Below are positions 1-9,000 of a stretch of 64,000 bases of DNA, piece after piece; the first letter of the stretch is position 1, and each line of letters starts with the position of its first letter. A program made the translations under genes and the position numbers. This DNA comes from LMUY01 sp965198895 (GTDB taxonomy: Bacteria > Pseudomonadota > Alphaproteobacteria > Acetobacterales > Acetobacteraceae). The notes under the pieces were generated by a model that did not search any database, was not told the DNA's origin, and worked only from the letters and a program-made list of their open reading frames with translations. The stretch lies in the NCBI GenBank assembly GCA_965198895.1, contig OZ240676.1, forward strand, positions 3,844,001 through 3,908,000. Reading direction: 5' to 3'.

Positions 1-978
1 CAACTCGTCCGGGTCGCAGAGATCGTCGGCGTGGATCTCCTCGTCGAACGACCGGGTGAAGGCACGATAGGTCGTGGTGTCGTCCGTCATCGGACGTTCG
101 CGGCGCTGTTGCGGACCACCGGGCTTCTCATCACCCTCGGCCGCTGCGGCGTCCTCCTCCTCGGCCTGCTCGCCGTCGTCTTCGGTGGCTTCGCCCTGCA
201 TCTGCTCGGGCTGCTGTCCTAGAGTACTGTCCTGCTCGGACTGGCTCTCGCCTTGGCTGTCCTGGCTATTATCCTGCGCGCCGGCCTGCTCGCCGCCTTC
301 CTCGCCCTCCTCGTTGGAGTCGTCCGGTTCGGCTTCCACCTCGGCCTCAGCCAGGTTCATGACAGCCAGCAGCTTGCGGGCCGCGCGGGTGAACTCGACT
401 TGATCGCCGCGCGCCTCGGCCATTGCGGTCATGGCCGCGTCGGCGTCCGGGCCTAGCGTGTCGCGCCAAGTGTCGAGGATGCGGCTGGCGGCGTCAGGCG
501 TTTTTTCGCCACTCATCCGCTCCCGGGCCAGGAGTGACAGGGCCGCCGGTAGAGGAAGTTGGTCCCGCCGCGTCATGCGGTCGTAACCCTCGGACTCGCA
601 TTCCTCGGCTAGGCGGGCGCGCAGGTTGGCCTGAACGCCGGTCATATGCTGGGCGCCAACGGTCTCCACGCGCGCCTGCTCCAGCGCGTCGTACACGTCT
701 TTCGCCTCACGCTGGCCGGGCGAGCGGGCGGCATGCACGCCTTCGTCGTGGTGGCGTAGGCGAAGGGCGACACTGTCGGCGGCGCCGCGCAATTTGGCCA
801 TCTCCGCCGGCGGCAGGGCGCGGGTTGGTAGCGGCAAGCGCGCCCGTCGCCCCACCACACCGGACGGGCCGGGTTGGAACGCGACCTGAACGTCTGGCGC
901 CTGTGCCACAGCACGCAACACGCCGGCCGTAGCGCGTTTGAAGTCCTCGGCTCGGCCGTTATCCTTGCTTCCGCTCAC
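1..978 (-). CDS. cobT: Cobaltochelatase subunit CobT, N-terminal part (cut by window edge)
   Basis: CobT is one of three subunits of the aerobic, ATP-dependent cobaltochelatase that puts cobalt into hydrogenobyrinic acid a,c-diamide during vitamin B12 synthesis. About 326 residues are visible. The first 200 are a mixed helical N-terminal domain; residues from about 215 to 290 are a long, very acidic Glu/Asp/Gln-rich linker typical of CobT. The C-terminal von Willebrand A-type domain lies beyond the left edge. I chose the GTG at 976-978: it lies two bases after the cobS stop, and no other start sits between. The order cobS-cobT on one strand with a 2-base gap indicates one transcript. Family assignment rests on the adjacent cobS, the acidic linker and the N-terminal sequence. 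Confidence 0.9.
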   Translation of the reverse strand, partial: MSGSKDNGRAEDFKRATAGVLRAVAQAPDVQVAFQPGPSGVVGRRARLPLPTRALPPAEMAKLRGAADSVALRLRHHDEGVHAARSPGQREAKDVYDALEQARVETVGAQHMTGVQANLRARLAEECESEGYDRMTRRDQLPLPAALSLLARERMSGEKTPDAASRILDTWRDTLGPDADAAMTAMAEARGDQVEFTRAARKLLAVMNLAEAEVEAEPDDSNEEGEEGGEQAGAQDNSQDSQGESQSEQDSTLGQQPEQMQGEATEDDGEQAEEEDAAAAEGDEKPGGPQQRRERPMTDDTTTYRAFTRSFDEEIHADDLCDPDEL

Positions 979-980
979 GC

Positions 981-1997
981 CTACATCACCTTGCGGGTCG
1001 GCACCCCCGTCGGGATGTCCTCGTTGAAGCAACGCTGGTAATACTCGGCCACCGTCGACCGCTCCGCCTCATCGCACTTGTTAAGAAAGGTGACACGGAA
1101 CGCGAAACCGATATCGCCGAAGATCTTGGCGTTCTCCGCCCAGGTGATCACCGTGCGTGGCGACATGACTGTGGAAATGTCGCCGTTTATGAAACCGGCG
1201 CGCGTCAGGTCGGCGAGCGCCACCATCGACTCGGTGCGCTTGCGGGCGGCCGTATCCTTCAGATCCAGCCCCATCTTGGCCATCACGATCTGCGTCTCCT
1301 GCGCGTGGGGCAGGTAGTTCAAGGTCGCGACGATGTTCCAGCGGTCCATCTGGCCTTGGTTGATCTGCTGCGTCCCGTGATACAGCCCCGTCGTGTCGCC
1401 CAGGCCGACCGTGTTGGCGGTGGCAAACAGCCGGAACGAGGGATGCGGCCGGATCACCTTGTTCTGGTCGAGCAAGGTAAGCTTGCCCTCGACCTCCAGC
1501 ACGCGCTGGATCACGAACATCACGTCCGGCCGCCCCGCATCATACTCGTCGAACACGAGGGCGCAGGCGTGTTGTAGCGCCCAGGGCAGAATCCCCTCGC
1601 GGAATTCGGTGATCTGCTTACCGTCGCGCACCACGATGGCATCTTTGCCGATCAGGTCGATGCGGCTGATATGGCTGTCGAGATTGACGCGGATACAAGG
1701 CCAGTTGAGACGCGCCGCCACCTGCTCGATATGGGTCGACTTCCCCGTGCCATGATAGCCCTGGATCATGACCCGGCGGTTGTGGCCGAACCCGGCCAGA
1801 ATCGCGATCGTGGTCTCTCGATCGAAGCGATAGGTCAGATCGATATCCGGCACGTGTTCGGTGCGGATCGAGAACGCGGGCACGTCCATATCGAGGTCGA
1901 TGCCGAACGTCTCGCGCGCACGGACAGTGGTGTCCGGCCCATCGATGGTGGACGTGGGCAGCGGGCGGGAGTCCGCGAGGGCGGCGACGTTGGTCAT
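981..1997 (-). CDS. cobS: Cobaltochelatase AAA+ subunit CobS
   Basis: CobS is the AAA+ motor subunit that works with CobT to drive CobN-mediated cobalt chelation in the cytoplasm. The 338-residue product is full length for the family. It has a Walker A motif GYHGTGKSTH near residue 90, a Walker B motif LVFDEYD near residue 150, and a sensor-type segment FRLFATANT. A longer reading frame extends upstream to 2117, but its first 40 residues do not resemble CobS, so the ATG at 1997 (MTNVAALADSR) is taken as the start. It sits between a J-domain gene upstream and cobT downstream on the same strand, an arrangement common in alphaproteobacteria. Confidence 0.95.
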   Translation of the reverse strand: MTNVAALADSRPLPTSTIDGPDTTVRARETFGIDLDMDVPAFSIRTEHVPDIDLTYRFDRETTIAILAGFGHNRRVMIQGYHGTGKSTHIEQVAARLNWPCIRVNLDSHISRIDLIGKDAIVVRDGKQITEFREGILPWALQHACALVFDEYDAGRPDVMFVIQRVLEVEGKLTLLDQNKVIRPHPSFRLFATANTVGLGDTTGLYHGTQQINQGQMDRWNIVATLNYLPHAQETQIVMAKMGLDLKDTAARKRTESMVALADLTRAGFINGDISTVMSPRTVITWAENAKIFGDIGFAFRVTFLNKCDEAERSTVAEYYQRCFNEDIPTGVPTRKVM

Positions 1998-2061
1998 TAA
2001 CGGTTGGTATCCTCGGCTAGATGCGGACTGATACGAAATTAGCGGGTCGGGCGGGCCGGGG

Positions 2062-2649
2062 CTACCCCGCAGCAGCCATGGGCGGCGAGTCCGTAAGATG
2101 GTGCCGAACGGCAGCATAGGCCAGATTTATTGTCTTCAACCGTTCCTCCGCCGCGCGATCGCCGCCGTTTGCGTCGGGGTGGTGACGTTTGGCCAACTCC
2201 TTATAGCGGGACTTCACGGCCTCGAGCGACACCGGCCATTCAAGCCCGAGAGTCGTGAGTGGTTCCCGCAGGTCGACTGGAACCGCCGGCTTGGCGCGTT
2301 CGGCGCTTCGGGCCCGTCGGCCTGCCAAGCCTTCCAATGGATCTCGCAAGGCATCCTCGTCCAGGAAGCGGGCGCCAAGACGGCCGAGTGGCCACGTCGG
2401 ACGTTGCCATTGAGTATCCGCGCGGGTCTGAGCTTCGATCTGGCCCGGCGTCATACCCTTGTAAAAATCCCATCTCGCGTTGTAGGCGCGGACATGGTCC
2501 AGACAATACCACCAGTATTGATTGAGCGACGTGCGTGACTTCGGTGCGCGGTATTCGCCCGTGCACGGACATCCTGGGAAGTCGCAGGGTCGGCCTGGCG
2601 CGTCCGGATCGGGCGCGTAGGCCCGGGGTCGCGAAGGGCGTCGGGTCAT
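2062..2649 (-). CDS. J-domain protein (DnaJ-like co-chaperone)
   Basis: The 195-residue protein ends in a J domain, residues about 135-190, with the HPD tripeptide (KRHHPDANGG) needed to stimulate Hsp70/DnaK ATPase activity. The N-terminal half carries four closely spaced cysteines (CDFPGCPCTGEY, then WYCLDH about 25 residues later), which could bind a metal; this is inference. There is no Gly/Phe region or DnaJ zinc finger, so it is not DnaJ itself. It lies 64 bases upstream of cobS on the same strand and next to bolA, a neighbourhood often seen in alphaproteobacteria. The client is unknown. Confidence 0.88.
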   Translation of the reverse strand: MTRRPSRPRAYAPDPDAPGRPCDFPGCPCTGEYRAPKSRTSLNQYWWYCLDHVRAYNARWDFYKGMTPGQIEAQTRADTQWQRPTWPLGRLGARFLDEDALRDPLEGLAGRRARSAERAKPAVPVDLREPLTTLGLEWPVSLEAVKSRYKELAKRHHPDANGGDRAAEERLKTINLAYAAVRHHLTDSPPMAAAG

Positions 2650-2857
2650 CCGCCTTTATGTGCGTCGGCGGCCAATTGGGGCAAGCCCCGAGAGGACGCG
2701 ATCGGCCTTCACGGCGCTGGTCCAGGACGTTCACCGGACGAAGCTCGTCGTCCTGTTCGTGTAAGCACGCAACCAATTGAGCATTCGGGATTTGGTGTCG
2801 GTGGCCGCCGTTAGGAGACGTGTTGTGGATGGATCGTCCAGAGGGAGATTTGACTGA

Positions 2858-3130
2858 ATGACCCGACAGGAGCGGCTGCATGCCGCCCTTACGGTAGCGT
2901 TCTCTCCGATCGATCTGCAGGTGGTCGATGATAGTGCGCAGCATGCGGATCATTCCGGGGCATCTGCTGCAGGTGAGACCCACTTTACCGTCCGAATGGT
3001 CTCCGCGCGGTTCACGGGCCAGACGCGGGTCGCACGCTCGCGGGCGGTGCACGAGGCTGTCGCAAGCGAGTTAGAGAGTGGACTGCATGCCCTTTCTCTA
3101 TTCTTAAGGTCTCCGGACGATAAAGACTGA
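2858..3130 (+). CDS. bolA: BolA family protein
   Basis: A 90-residue BolA-fold protein. BolA proteins partner with monothiol glutaredoxins in iron-sulfur or iron handling, and some bind DNA. The start MTRQERLHAAL, a central conserved His/Phe segment (ETHFTVRMVS) and the C-terminal helix segment RSRAVHEAVASEL match the family; family members are usually 75-110 residues. It is divergent from the J-domain/cobS/cobT operon. A GGGAG ribosome-binding site lies about 10 bases before the ATG. Confidence 0.9.
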   Translation: MTRQERLHAALTVAFSPIDLQVVDDSAQHADHSGASAAGETHFTVRMVSARFTGQTRVARSRAVHEAVASELESGLHALSLFLRSPDDKD

Positions 3131-3254
3131 CGAGAGCCCGTCATCGTCTCAAAAACAGGATAATGCCCGCGTTTTACGATTGCGGAACTGCTAACAACGG
3201 ATTAACGTTGCGTATCAAGTTCGACCGATAAAGTTTTTGTTTGGGTGCAAGTGT

Positions 3255-3515
3255 ATGCAGAGTCGGCTCGTCAATCGAAACATCATCGCCGCTCGCGGAC
3301 GATCTTCGATGAGGTTGGAACCAGAGATTTGGGACGCCTTGCAGGAGATTTGCAAGCGGGAGCAGGTTGCTCTCGGCGACCTAGTGCAGCGGGTTGAAGG
3401 AAAAGGTAGTGAGGGCGGTCGGACCAGCGCTGTTCGAGTGTTTGCTTTCCAATATTTTCGCAACGCTGCCACGGACGAGGGGCATGTTTCGGCGGGACAC
3501 GGCAGGCTCGAATAA
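3255..3515 (+). CDS. Ribbon-helix-helix domain protein
   Basis: A small (86-residue) protein of the RHH_4 type. The segment from about residue 20 (RSSMRLEPEIWDALQEIC) gives a beta strand followed by two helices, as in ribbon-helix-helix DNA-binding proteins. I use the ATG at 3255; a TTG six codons upstream is an alternative. It sits 41 bases ahead of the prmA-like gene and may be cotranscribed with it. Its target is not visible. A role as a local transcription regulator is inference from fold only. Confidence 0.7.
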   Translation: MQSRLVNRNIIAARGRSSMRLEPEIWDALQEICKREQVALGDLVQRVEGKGSEGGRTSAVRVFAFQYFRNAATDEGHVSAGHGRLE

Positions 3516-3556
3516 GGGGGCTTGCCATCGCGCCCACCGTTAGCGACTGCTGAGCG

Positions 3557-4450
3557 ATGGGGACCCTGCTCGAGACCATAGCGATTACGATACAAGAAGA
3601 CTTCGTCGATCCGTTTGAGGCCGCGCTGGCGCTGGTGTGTCGGACCGTCGGCCTGTTCCTTGTCGATGAAACTAGCCGGACCTGGGTCGTCGAGGGCGTA
3701 AAGCCGGCGGGCTACGGCGAGCCAGAGCTAATGGCCGGCCTTGCTCTGGCCAGCCTCGTCACTGGCCAACAGCCGGTTTTGCAACGTCAGGCGACCGAGG
3801 CGGGGGGCTGGCTGGCTCGGACGCAGTCCTCGTTCCCGGAACAGCGAGTGGGCCGCCGCTTCGCGATCCGCGGCACCCACCTGCCGCCGGCCAGCGTTCC
3901 AGGGCGGTTCACGTTATTGTTGGACGCAGGAGTGGCGTTCGGTTCCGGTGAGCACGGCTCAACCAGGGGTTGTCTGCGGGCGCTGGAAGGGCTTGCCCAC
4001 CGGCGACCCCGCCGGATACTCGATCTCGGCTGCGGCTCGGGAATTCTCGCCATGGCAGCCGCCAAACTGCTGCACCGGCCTGTACTCGCGACTGACCTCG
4101 ACCACTGGTCGGTTCGAGTGGCGCGTGAGAACGCCAACGCCAACGGTTTGCGCAACGTCGTAAAGTGCCGGCTTGCAGCAGGCTGGCGGCCGGCGTCTCG
4201 GCAGTGCGGGCCTTACGACCTGATCTTTGCCAACATCCTCGCTCGGCCCCTCTGCGCCATGGCGACGCAGACGGCGAAGAACCTTGCGCCCAATGGGGTC
4301 GTGATCTTGGCCGGGCTGCTGAACAGTCAGGCTCGCATGGTGCTGGCCGCGCATCGGCGGGCCGGTCTGGTACTGCATAGGCGGCTGGACGAGGGTGCGT
4401 GGACCACCCTCGTGCTCAGCAAACGATCGAGACGCTACGAGGCCCGGTGA
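3557..4450 (+). CDS. prmA: Ribosomal protein L11 methyltransferase PrmA
   Basis: PrmA uses S-adenosylmethionine to trimethylate ribosomal protein L11. The 297-residue length is typical. Residues about 105-290 form the class I methyltransferase fold: the entry segment AFGSGEHGSTRGCL near residue 130, motif I LDLGCGSGILAMAA near 155, the acidic loop ATDLD, and the NILARPL segment near 225 that replaces the usual catalytic loop in PrmA. The N-terminal substrate-binding region is less conserved. It is followed on the same strand by pepP, a common alphaproteobacterial order. Confidence 0.9.
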   Translation: MGTLLETIAITIQEDFVDPFEAALALVCRTVGLFLVDETSRTWVVEGVKPAGYGEPELMAGLALASLVTGQQPVLQRQATEAGGWLARTQSSFPEQRVGRRFAIRGTHLPPASVPGRFTLLLDAGVAFGSGEHGSTRGCLRALEGLAHRRPRRILDLGCGSGILAMAAAKLLHRPVLATDLDHWSVRVARENANANGLRNVVKCRLAAGWRPASRQCGPYDLIFANILARPLCAMATQTAKNLAPNGVVILAGLLNSQARMVLAAHRRAGLVLHRRLDEGAWTTLVLSKRSRRYEAR

Positions 4451-4473
4451 GACCCTAGCGACGTTCTATTGGG

Positions 4474-4734
4474 TTAGCCCTGACGATAGTTCAGCGGGCG
4501 CGCGAAAACCTGCGGAAGCTCGGCGCGGTTGAGCCCGATATCGGCAAGTTCGCGATCCGACAGCCCGTTGAGTTCGGACAAAACCCGCTGGCGATCGACA
4601 AAAGCGGTAATGCGCGCGAAGATTGTCGCGACGACGCCGCTCTTCCCAGCCTTCGCATCGGAGTGATGCTGGGCGAAGTTGATCTGATCGGCGGGGAGGA
4701 GGGCCAACTCCTCCGGAGAAACGTAGGCGTTCAT
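4474..4734 (-). CDS. DUF1127 domain protein
   Basis: A short protein whose C-terminus (residues about 40-80) matches DUF1127: a helix followed by LNGLSDRELADIGLNRAEL. DUF1127 proteins are small cytoplasmic proteins; some have been linked to phosphate or RNA metabolism in alphaproteobacteria. The ATG at 4734 (MNAYVSPEELA) has a GGGA about 8 bases upstream; the frame stays open to an ATG at 4878, so a 134-residue form is possible. It is convergent with prmA and divergent from pepP. Confidence 0.7.
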   Translation of the reverse strand: MNAYVSPEELALLPADQINFAQHHSDAKAGKSGVVATIFARITAFVDRQRVLSELNGLSDRELADIGLNRAELPQVFARPLNYRQG

Positions 4735-4902
4735 GACACAGTCCCAAAGCTTTAGCAGAGGGCTACGGAGGCCATCGGCGATGGCTTGCTCCCTTCTGCT
4801 GCAACGCAATATGCGTTGCGAGGCCTGATTTAACTCGCGGTAAGCCGACCAATCAGACATGCGATAATCGCATGTCACGTGTAGTAGGTATGTTAACGAG
4901 AT

Positions 4903-6672
4903 ATGACAGCTCCTCGTCTAGCCGCCCTCCGCGCGGCGCTTGCCATGCAGGGTATCGAAGGCTTCATCGTTCCTCGCGCCGATGAACACCTTGGGGAGTA
5001 TGTTCCTCCCGGGGCCGAGCGGCTGACGTGGCTAACCGGGTTCACCGGAAGTGCCGGTATCGCCATCGTTCTCGCGAACGAGGCGGCGGCGTTCACCGAT
5101 GGACGCTACGTGCTTCAAATGGCGCAGCAGACCGATGCGGCCTCGTTCCAACTTCTCCACATTGTCAATCAGCCACCCGTGGAGTGGGCCGCCGCGCGCA
5201 CCAAGCGCCTGGGCTATGACCCTTGGCTGATGAGCCAGGAGGCTGTCCTGCGCTACGGCGCGGCCGGCATCGAAATGGTGCCTTTGTCGCCGAACCCCAT
5301 CGATGCCCTGTGGGACGGGCGCCCCAGCCCTCCCTCGGCACCGGCCGTGCCTCACCCCTTGGAATTCGCCGGTCAAGCCTCGGCGGAAAAGCGGGCGCAA
5401 GTCGCCCAATCAATCGAAACCGCTGCTCAGCAAGCCTGCGTGCTCACCGATCCGGCGAGTGTCGCCTGGCTGCTGAACCTTCGCGGCGGGGATCTGCCGT
5501 TCACGCCGGTGGCCTTGGCCTTCGCGATCGTCCATGTGGATGCCCGAACCGATCTGTTCATCGATCCGGCGAAGCTGTCGGCCGAGACACGTGCCTGGCT
5601 GGATGCGGACGTGACCTGCCATCCTTACGAGGCGTTCGCCACTGCCCTAGCCGGTTTTGCAGGCAAGGCTGTCCGCGTTGATCCTGCCGGGTCGCCGGCT
5701 GCGATCGGTCAGCTGATCCGCGCGAGCGGTGGTGAGCCGGTGGACGGCACCGACCCGTGTCTGCTGCCCAAGGCTTGCAAGAACGCGACGGAACAGGATG
5801 GCGCCCGCGCGGCACATCGCCGCGATGCCATCGCGGTCTGCCGCTTCCTGCGGTGGCTGGAGACTGCCGTCGGCGAGACGGAGTGGTCGGCTGCCACGCG
5901 CCTGGTCGCCTTTCGCGAGGACGTCGCCGGGTTCCGGGGCGAAAGCTTTCCGGCGATCTCCGGAGCGGGGGAGCACGGCGCGGTGATCCACTACCGGGTC
6001 ACACCGGATAGCGACCGGCCGATCCAGCCGGACGAGGTCTATCTCATCGATAGCGGCGGGCAGTTCGAAGACGGCACCACCGATATCACGCGCACGGTGT
6101 GGACCGGTCCCGGCACGCCGCCGCCCGAGTTGCGTGCGCGGTTCACGGCCGTTCTACGGGGCAACATTGCGTTGGCCCGGACGGTGTTCCCGCACGGCGT
6201 GGCCGGCGCGCATCTGGATGCGGTTGCGCGGCGGCCGCTGTGGGCCCTCGGACTCGACTACGATCACGGCACCGGTCACGGCGTCGGCAACTATCTTTCG
6301 GTGCACGAAGGGCCTGTCAGCCTCTCACGGGCAGCACGTAATGTGCCGATCGAGGCCGGTATGATCCTGTCGAATGAACCGGGCTACTACCAACCCGGCG
6401 CATACGGCATCCGGCTGGAGACCCTCCTGCTGGTGCAGCCGGCGCAGCTTCCAGCAGCGAACAAGCCCTTCCTGTGCTTCGAGGTGCTGACCTTGGCGCC
6501 GTTCGATCGGCGGTTGATCGAGCCGGCATTGCTTGAGGCCACGGAACTTGCCTGGCTCGACGCCTATCATGCTCGCGTCGCGTCCGAGCTGTCCGGCAAG
6601 CTTGGGACCGAGTTCGACGTGTGGCTCGCCTCGGCTTGCCGTCCGCTCGAGCCTGCAAACTCAATCGAGTAG
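4903..6672 (+). CDS. pepP: Xaa-Pro aminopeptidase (M24B, aminopeptidase P)
   Basis: A cytoplasmic metallopeptidase that removes N-terminal residues preceding proline. The 589-residue length fits the long form, with two creatinase-like N-terminal domains and a C-terminal pita-bread catalytic domain from about residue 310. The dinuclear metal ligands are visible: D383 and D394 (YLIDSGGQFEDGTTDITR), H459 (GTGHGVGN), E492 (LSNEPGYY) and E506 (RLETLL). Nothing is missing. It follows prmA with a DUF1127 gene inserted on the opposite strand. Confidence 0.94.
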   Translation: MTAPRLAALRAALAMQGIEGFIVPRADEHLGEYVPPGAERLTWLTGFTGSAGIAIVLANEAAAFTDGRYVLQMAQQTDAASFQLLHIVNQPPVEWAAARTKRLGYDPWLMSQEAVLRYGAAGIEMVPLSPNPIDALWDGRPSPPSAPAVPHPLEFAGQASAEKRAQVAQSIETAAQQACVLTDPASVAWLLNLRGGDLPFTPVALAFAIVHVDARTDLFIDPAKLSAETRAWLDADVTCHPYEAFATALAGFAGKAVRVDPAGSPAAIGQLIRASGGEPVDGTDPCLLPKACKNATEQDGARAAHRRDAIAVCRFLRWLETAVGETEWSAATRLVAFREDVAGFRGESFPAISGAGEHGAVIHYRVTPDSDRPIQPDEVYLIDSGGQFEDGTTDITRTVWTGPGTPPPELRARFTAVLRGNIALARTVFPHGVAGAHLDAVARRPLWALGLDYDHGTGHGVGNYLSVHEGPVSLSRAARNVPIEAGMILSNEPGYYQPGAYGIRLETLLLVQPAQLPAANKPFLCFEVLTLAPFDRRLIEPALLEATELAWLDAYHARVASELSGKLGTEFDVWLASACRPLEPANSIE

Positions 6673-6758
6673 GGGGCATTCTCACAGCTTAGTGTTCCGC
6701 CATTAACACTTGGCCTCACGCCGCGTGCCACTCTGCGCCTCCGCTTGGAGGTGTTCAG

Positions 6759-7091
6759 ATGTTGGACGGGTCGTCGATACGGACGCTGAGTGCGTGGTGT
6801 GGTGTCCGCGATCTGAGCTGGTCTGCCGCGCATTCTATTGGTGACTGCGACGTCATGATGCTTCGGCCGCGGGATGCCGGCCGGCCGTGGCAGAGTATGC
6901 GGCTCGTCCTTGATGGCCGGGAATTGAGGCTCGAGAACGAACTCGGGGAAACGCTTGCTACGGCCTCGAGCCTGCCGGCGTTGCTCGACGCTGTGGATGG
7001 TGGCGTGGCTGAGCCACCCACATTGCCCGCGCGGGTGCTAGCCGGGTTGCTGGGCCTGCCCTCCGACCCCCTGCGTACCGTCGTGCTCTAG
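6759..7091 (+). CDS. Hypothetical protein, 110 residues
   Basis: Not recognised. It is a soluble, mildly acidic protein with no signal peptide or membrane segment. A Shine-Dalgarno GGAG lies 8 bases before the ATG, and codon use looks like its neighbours, so I think it is real. Its last 54 bases overlap the 3' end of metF on the other strand (convergent tails). No motif suggests a function. Confidence 0.5.
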   Translation: MLDGSSIRTLSAWCGVRDLSWSAAHSIGDCDVMMLRPRDAGRPWQSMRLVLDGRELRLENELGETLATASSLPALLDAVDGGVAEPPTLPARVLAGLLGLPSDPLRTVVL

Positions 7092-8051
7092 CTTATCGGC
7101 ATGGTCTTGCTTGACCTCGCGGACACCTAGGATGTGGGCGATCGCATAGGTGAGGTCTGGCCGGTTCAGCGTATAGAAGTGGAACTCGTCGACGCCGTTG
7201 GCCTGCAACAAGCGGACCTGTTCTGCGGCGACCACGGCCGCGACCATGCGCCGGGTCTCCAGGTCGTCGTCAAGGCCCTCGAACATTGCAGCCAACCAAC
7301 CAGGCATGCTCGTGCCGCACATCGCGCTGAGCTTGGCCGCCGAGGCGAAATTGGTCACCGGCATGATCCCGGGGACCAGCGGCGCGGTCACACCCGCCGC
7401 GAGCGCCCGATCCAGGAAGTTCAAGAACAGGGCGGGATCGAAAAACACCTGGGTGATAGCCCGCGTCGCCCCAGCGTCCAGCTTACGCTTGAGGGTGTCG
7501 AGGTCATGCTCGGGGCTCAGCGCGCTCGGATGCGTCTCGGGATAAGCAGCAACCGAGATCTCGAAATCTGCAACCCGCTTAAGCCCTGCTACCAGATCAC
7601 TGGCGTAGTGGTAGCCCTGAGGATGCGGCTCGTATTGCTGCCCGGCCGGGGCGTCGCCGCGGAGCGCCACGATATGGCGGACGCCCGCATCCCAGTAGCG
7701 ACGGGCCACGTCGTCCACCTCGCCGCGGCTGGCGCCGACGCAGGTAAGATGAGCTGCCGGTGTCAGGGAGGTTTCAGCCACGATCCGGCTGACCGTTGCG
7801 TGGGTGCGTTCCTGCGTACTTCCCCCGGCCCCGTATGTCACCGAGACGAAGCGGGGCGCCAGGCGCTCCAAACGCCGGATACAAGCCCAAAGCTGGGCTT
7901 CCAGCGCTTCTGTGCGGGGCGGGAAAAACTCGAACGAGAGCGCCGGGGGGTGGGCATCGTCGCCGGGTGTCGGTAAGGCACCGAACCGGGGCCCGGTGAG
8001 CCAGCGCTCGAGGGTGTGCTTCGGTTCGCTGAGGGGAGTGATCTGGTTCAT
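7038..8051 (-). CDS. metF: 5,10-methylenetetrahydrofolate reductase MetF
   Basis: MetF reduces 5,10-methylene-THF to 5-methyl-THF with FAD, giving the methyl group for methionine synthesis. The 337-residue product has the family landmarks in order: SFEFFPPRTE near residue 40 (catalytic Glu at its start), FVSVTYGAGGSTQERT, RHIVALRGDAP, the helix region AGATRAITQVFFD, and the C-terminal GVDEFHFYTLNR. I use the ATG at 8051 (MNQITPLSEPK), which follows a GGGAAG site; a longer frame to 8129 adds a basic, unconserved leader. Confidence 0.95.
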   Translation of the reverse strand: MNQITPLSEPKHTLERWLTGPRFGALPTPGDDAHPPALSFEFFPPRTEALEAQLWACIRRLERLAPRFVSVTYGAGGSTQERTHATVSRIVAETSLTPAAHLTCVGASRGEVDDVARRYWDAGVRHIVALRGDAPAGQQYEPHPQGYHYASDLVAGLKRVADFEISVAAYPETHPSALSPEHDLDTLKRKLDAGATRAITQVFFDPALFLNFLDRALAAGVTAPLVPGIMPVTNFASAAKLSAMCGTSMPGWLAAMFEGLDDDLETRRMVAAVVAAEQVRLLQANGVDEFHFYTLNRPDLTYAIAHILGVREVKQDHADKLEHDGTQGVGGQAQQPG

Positions 8052-8221
8052 CGTCTTCCCAATGTGTGTATCCCGCCTGCAACGCAAGCGACGCCCGTCA
8101 CAACGCGTAGAAACTGTTCCAATGAACACTCAGTTGTGCGCGCGCGGGCGTGTGCTAGACAAGGTTGAACTTGCCTTGTTCCAATCCTCCGATGCAACGG
8201 CTGATGTCCTGAGGAATTTCG

Positions 8222-8989
8222 ATGCGCCCCCCCTTGTTCCGTGCCTTCCTCGCCGTTGCGGCCCTTTCATGTCTTGCGGCGTGTGCGACCCGGCCTCCCG
8301 CCTCCGACGTCGAGGCGACGCGGGAATTCAACGAAAACAACGACCCATATGAGCCGGCGAACCGGATCGGCTTCGCGATCAACGACGGCGTTGATACATA
8401 TTTTCTGGCGCCGGTCGCGCGTGCCTATCGGTTCGCGGTACCCGGCGCGGTCCGCAGGCCGGTTCATAACCTGCTGCAGAACATGACGAGCCCGGTGCTG
8501 TTCATCAACGACGTGGTCCAGACCAAGCCGCGCCGCGCCGGCGACACGTTCATGCGATTCGTCATCAACACGACAGCCGGCGTCGGCGGCTTGTTCGACG
8601 TCGCAGCCGGCCTCGGCTACCCGTATCACGACAACGATTTCGGCACGACGCTGGCGCTGTGGGGCGTGCCCGAGGGGCCGTTCCTGTTCCTGCCAGTCCT
8701 CGGCCCCTCCGATCCGCGCGATGCCACCGGCTTCGGCGTGGATATCCTGTTCGACCCGCTGACCTACGTCCCGTCCGGACACGGGCTGCGGACATTGGGA
8801 GACGTGCGGATCGGGCTCTCGGCGGTGGACGCGCGGGAGCGCGTGCTGGACGAGGTCGACTCGATCAAGAAGACGGCGCTCGACCCCTACGCGACCTTCC
8901 GCAGCCTGTATCGTCAGAACCGGGAGAATACGATTGAGCAAATTCCGTCCCAGGATCGTCCAACCGTGCCGAATTGGTATGCGAAGTGA
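8222..8989 (+). CDS. mlaA: MlaA (VacJ) outer-membrane lipoprotein
   Basis: MlaA sits in the outer membrane and removes misplaced phospholipids from the outer leaflet, handing them to MlaC. The 255-residue precursor has a lipoprotein signal with the lipobox LAAC (Cys 21). The mature part has the conserved segments NDPYEPANRIGFAIND, a ring-forming helical region, RFVINTTAGVGGLFDVA, DFGTTLALWGVPEGPF, and PLTYV. The stop is 11 bases before the mlaC ATG, so both are cotranscribed. The inner-membrane mlaFED genes are not in the window. Confidence 0.94.
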   Translation: MRPPLFRAFLAVAALSCLAACATRPPASDVEATREFNENNDPYEPANRIGFAINDGVDTYFLAPVARAYRFAVPGAVRRPVHNLLQNMTSPVLFINDVVQTKPRRAGDTFMRFVINTTAGVGGLFDVAAGLGYPYHDNDFGTTLALWGVPEGPFLFLPVLGPSDPRDATGFGVDILFDPLTYVPSGHGLRTLGDVRIGLSAVDARERVLDEVDSIKKTALDPYATFRSLYRQNRENTIEQIPSQDRPTVPNWYAK

Positions 8990-9000
8990 GTAAGGCCGCC

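Noticed and set aside
8052..8221. Methionine/SAM riboswitch upstream of metF
   Set aside because: I looked for a SAM-II-like structure in the leader and saw no convincing conserved core.
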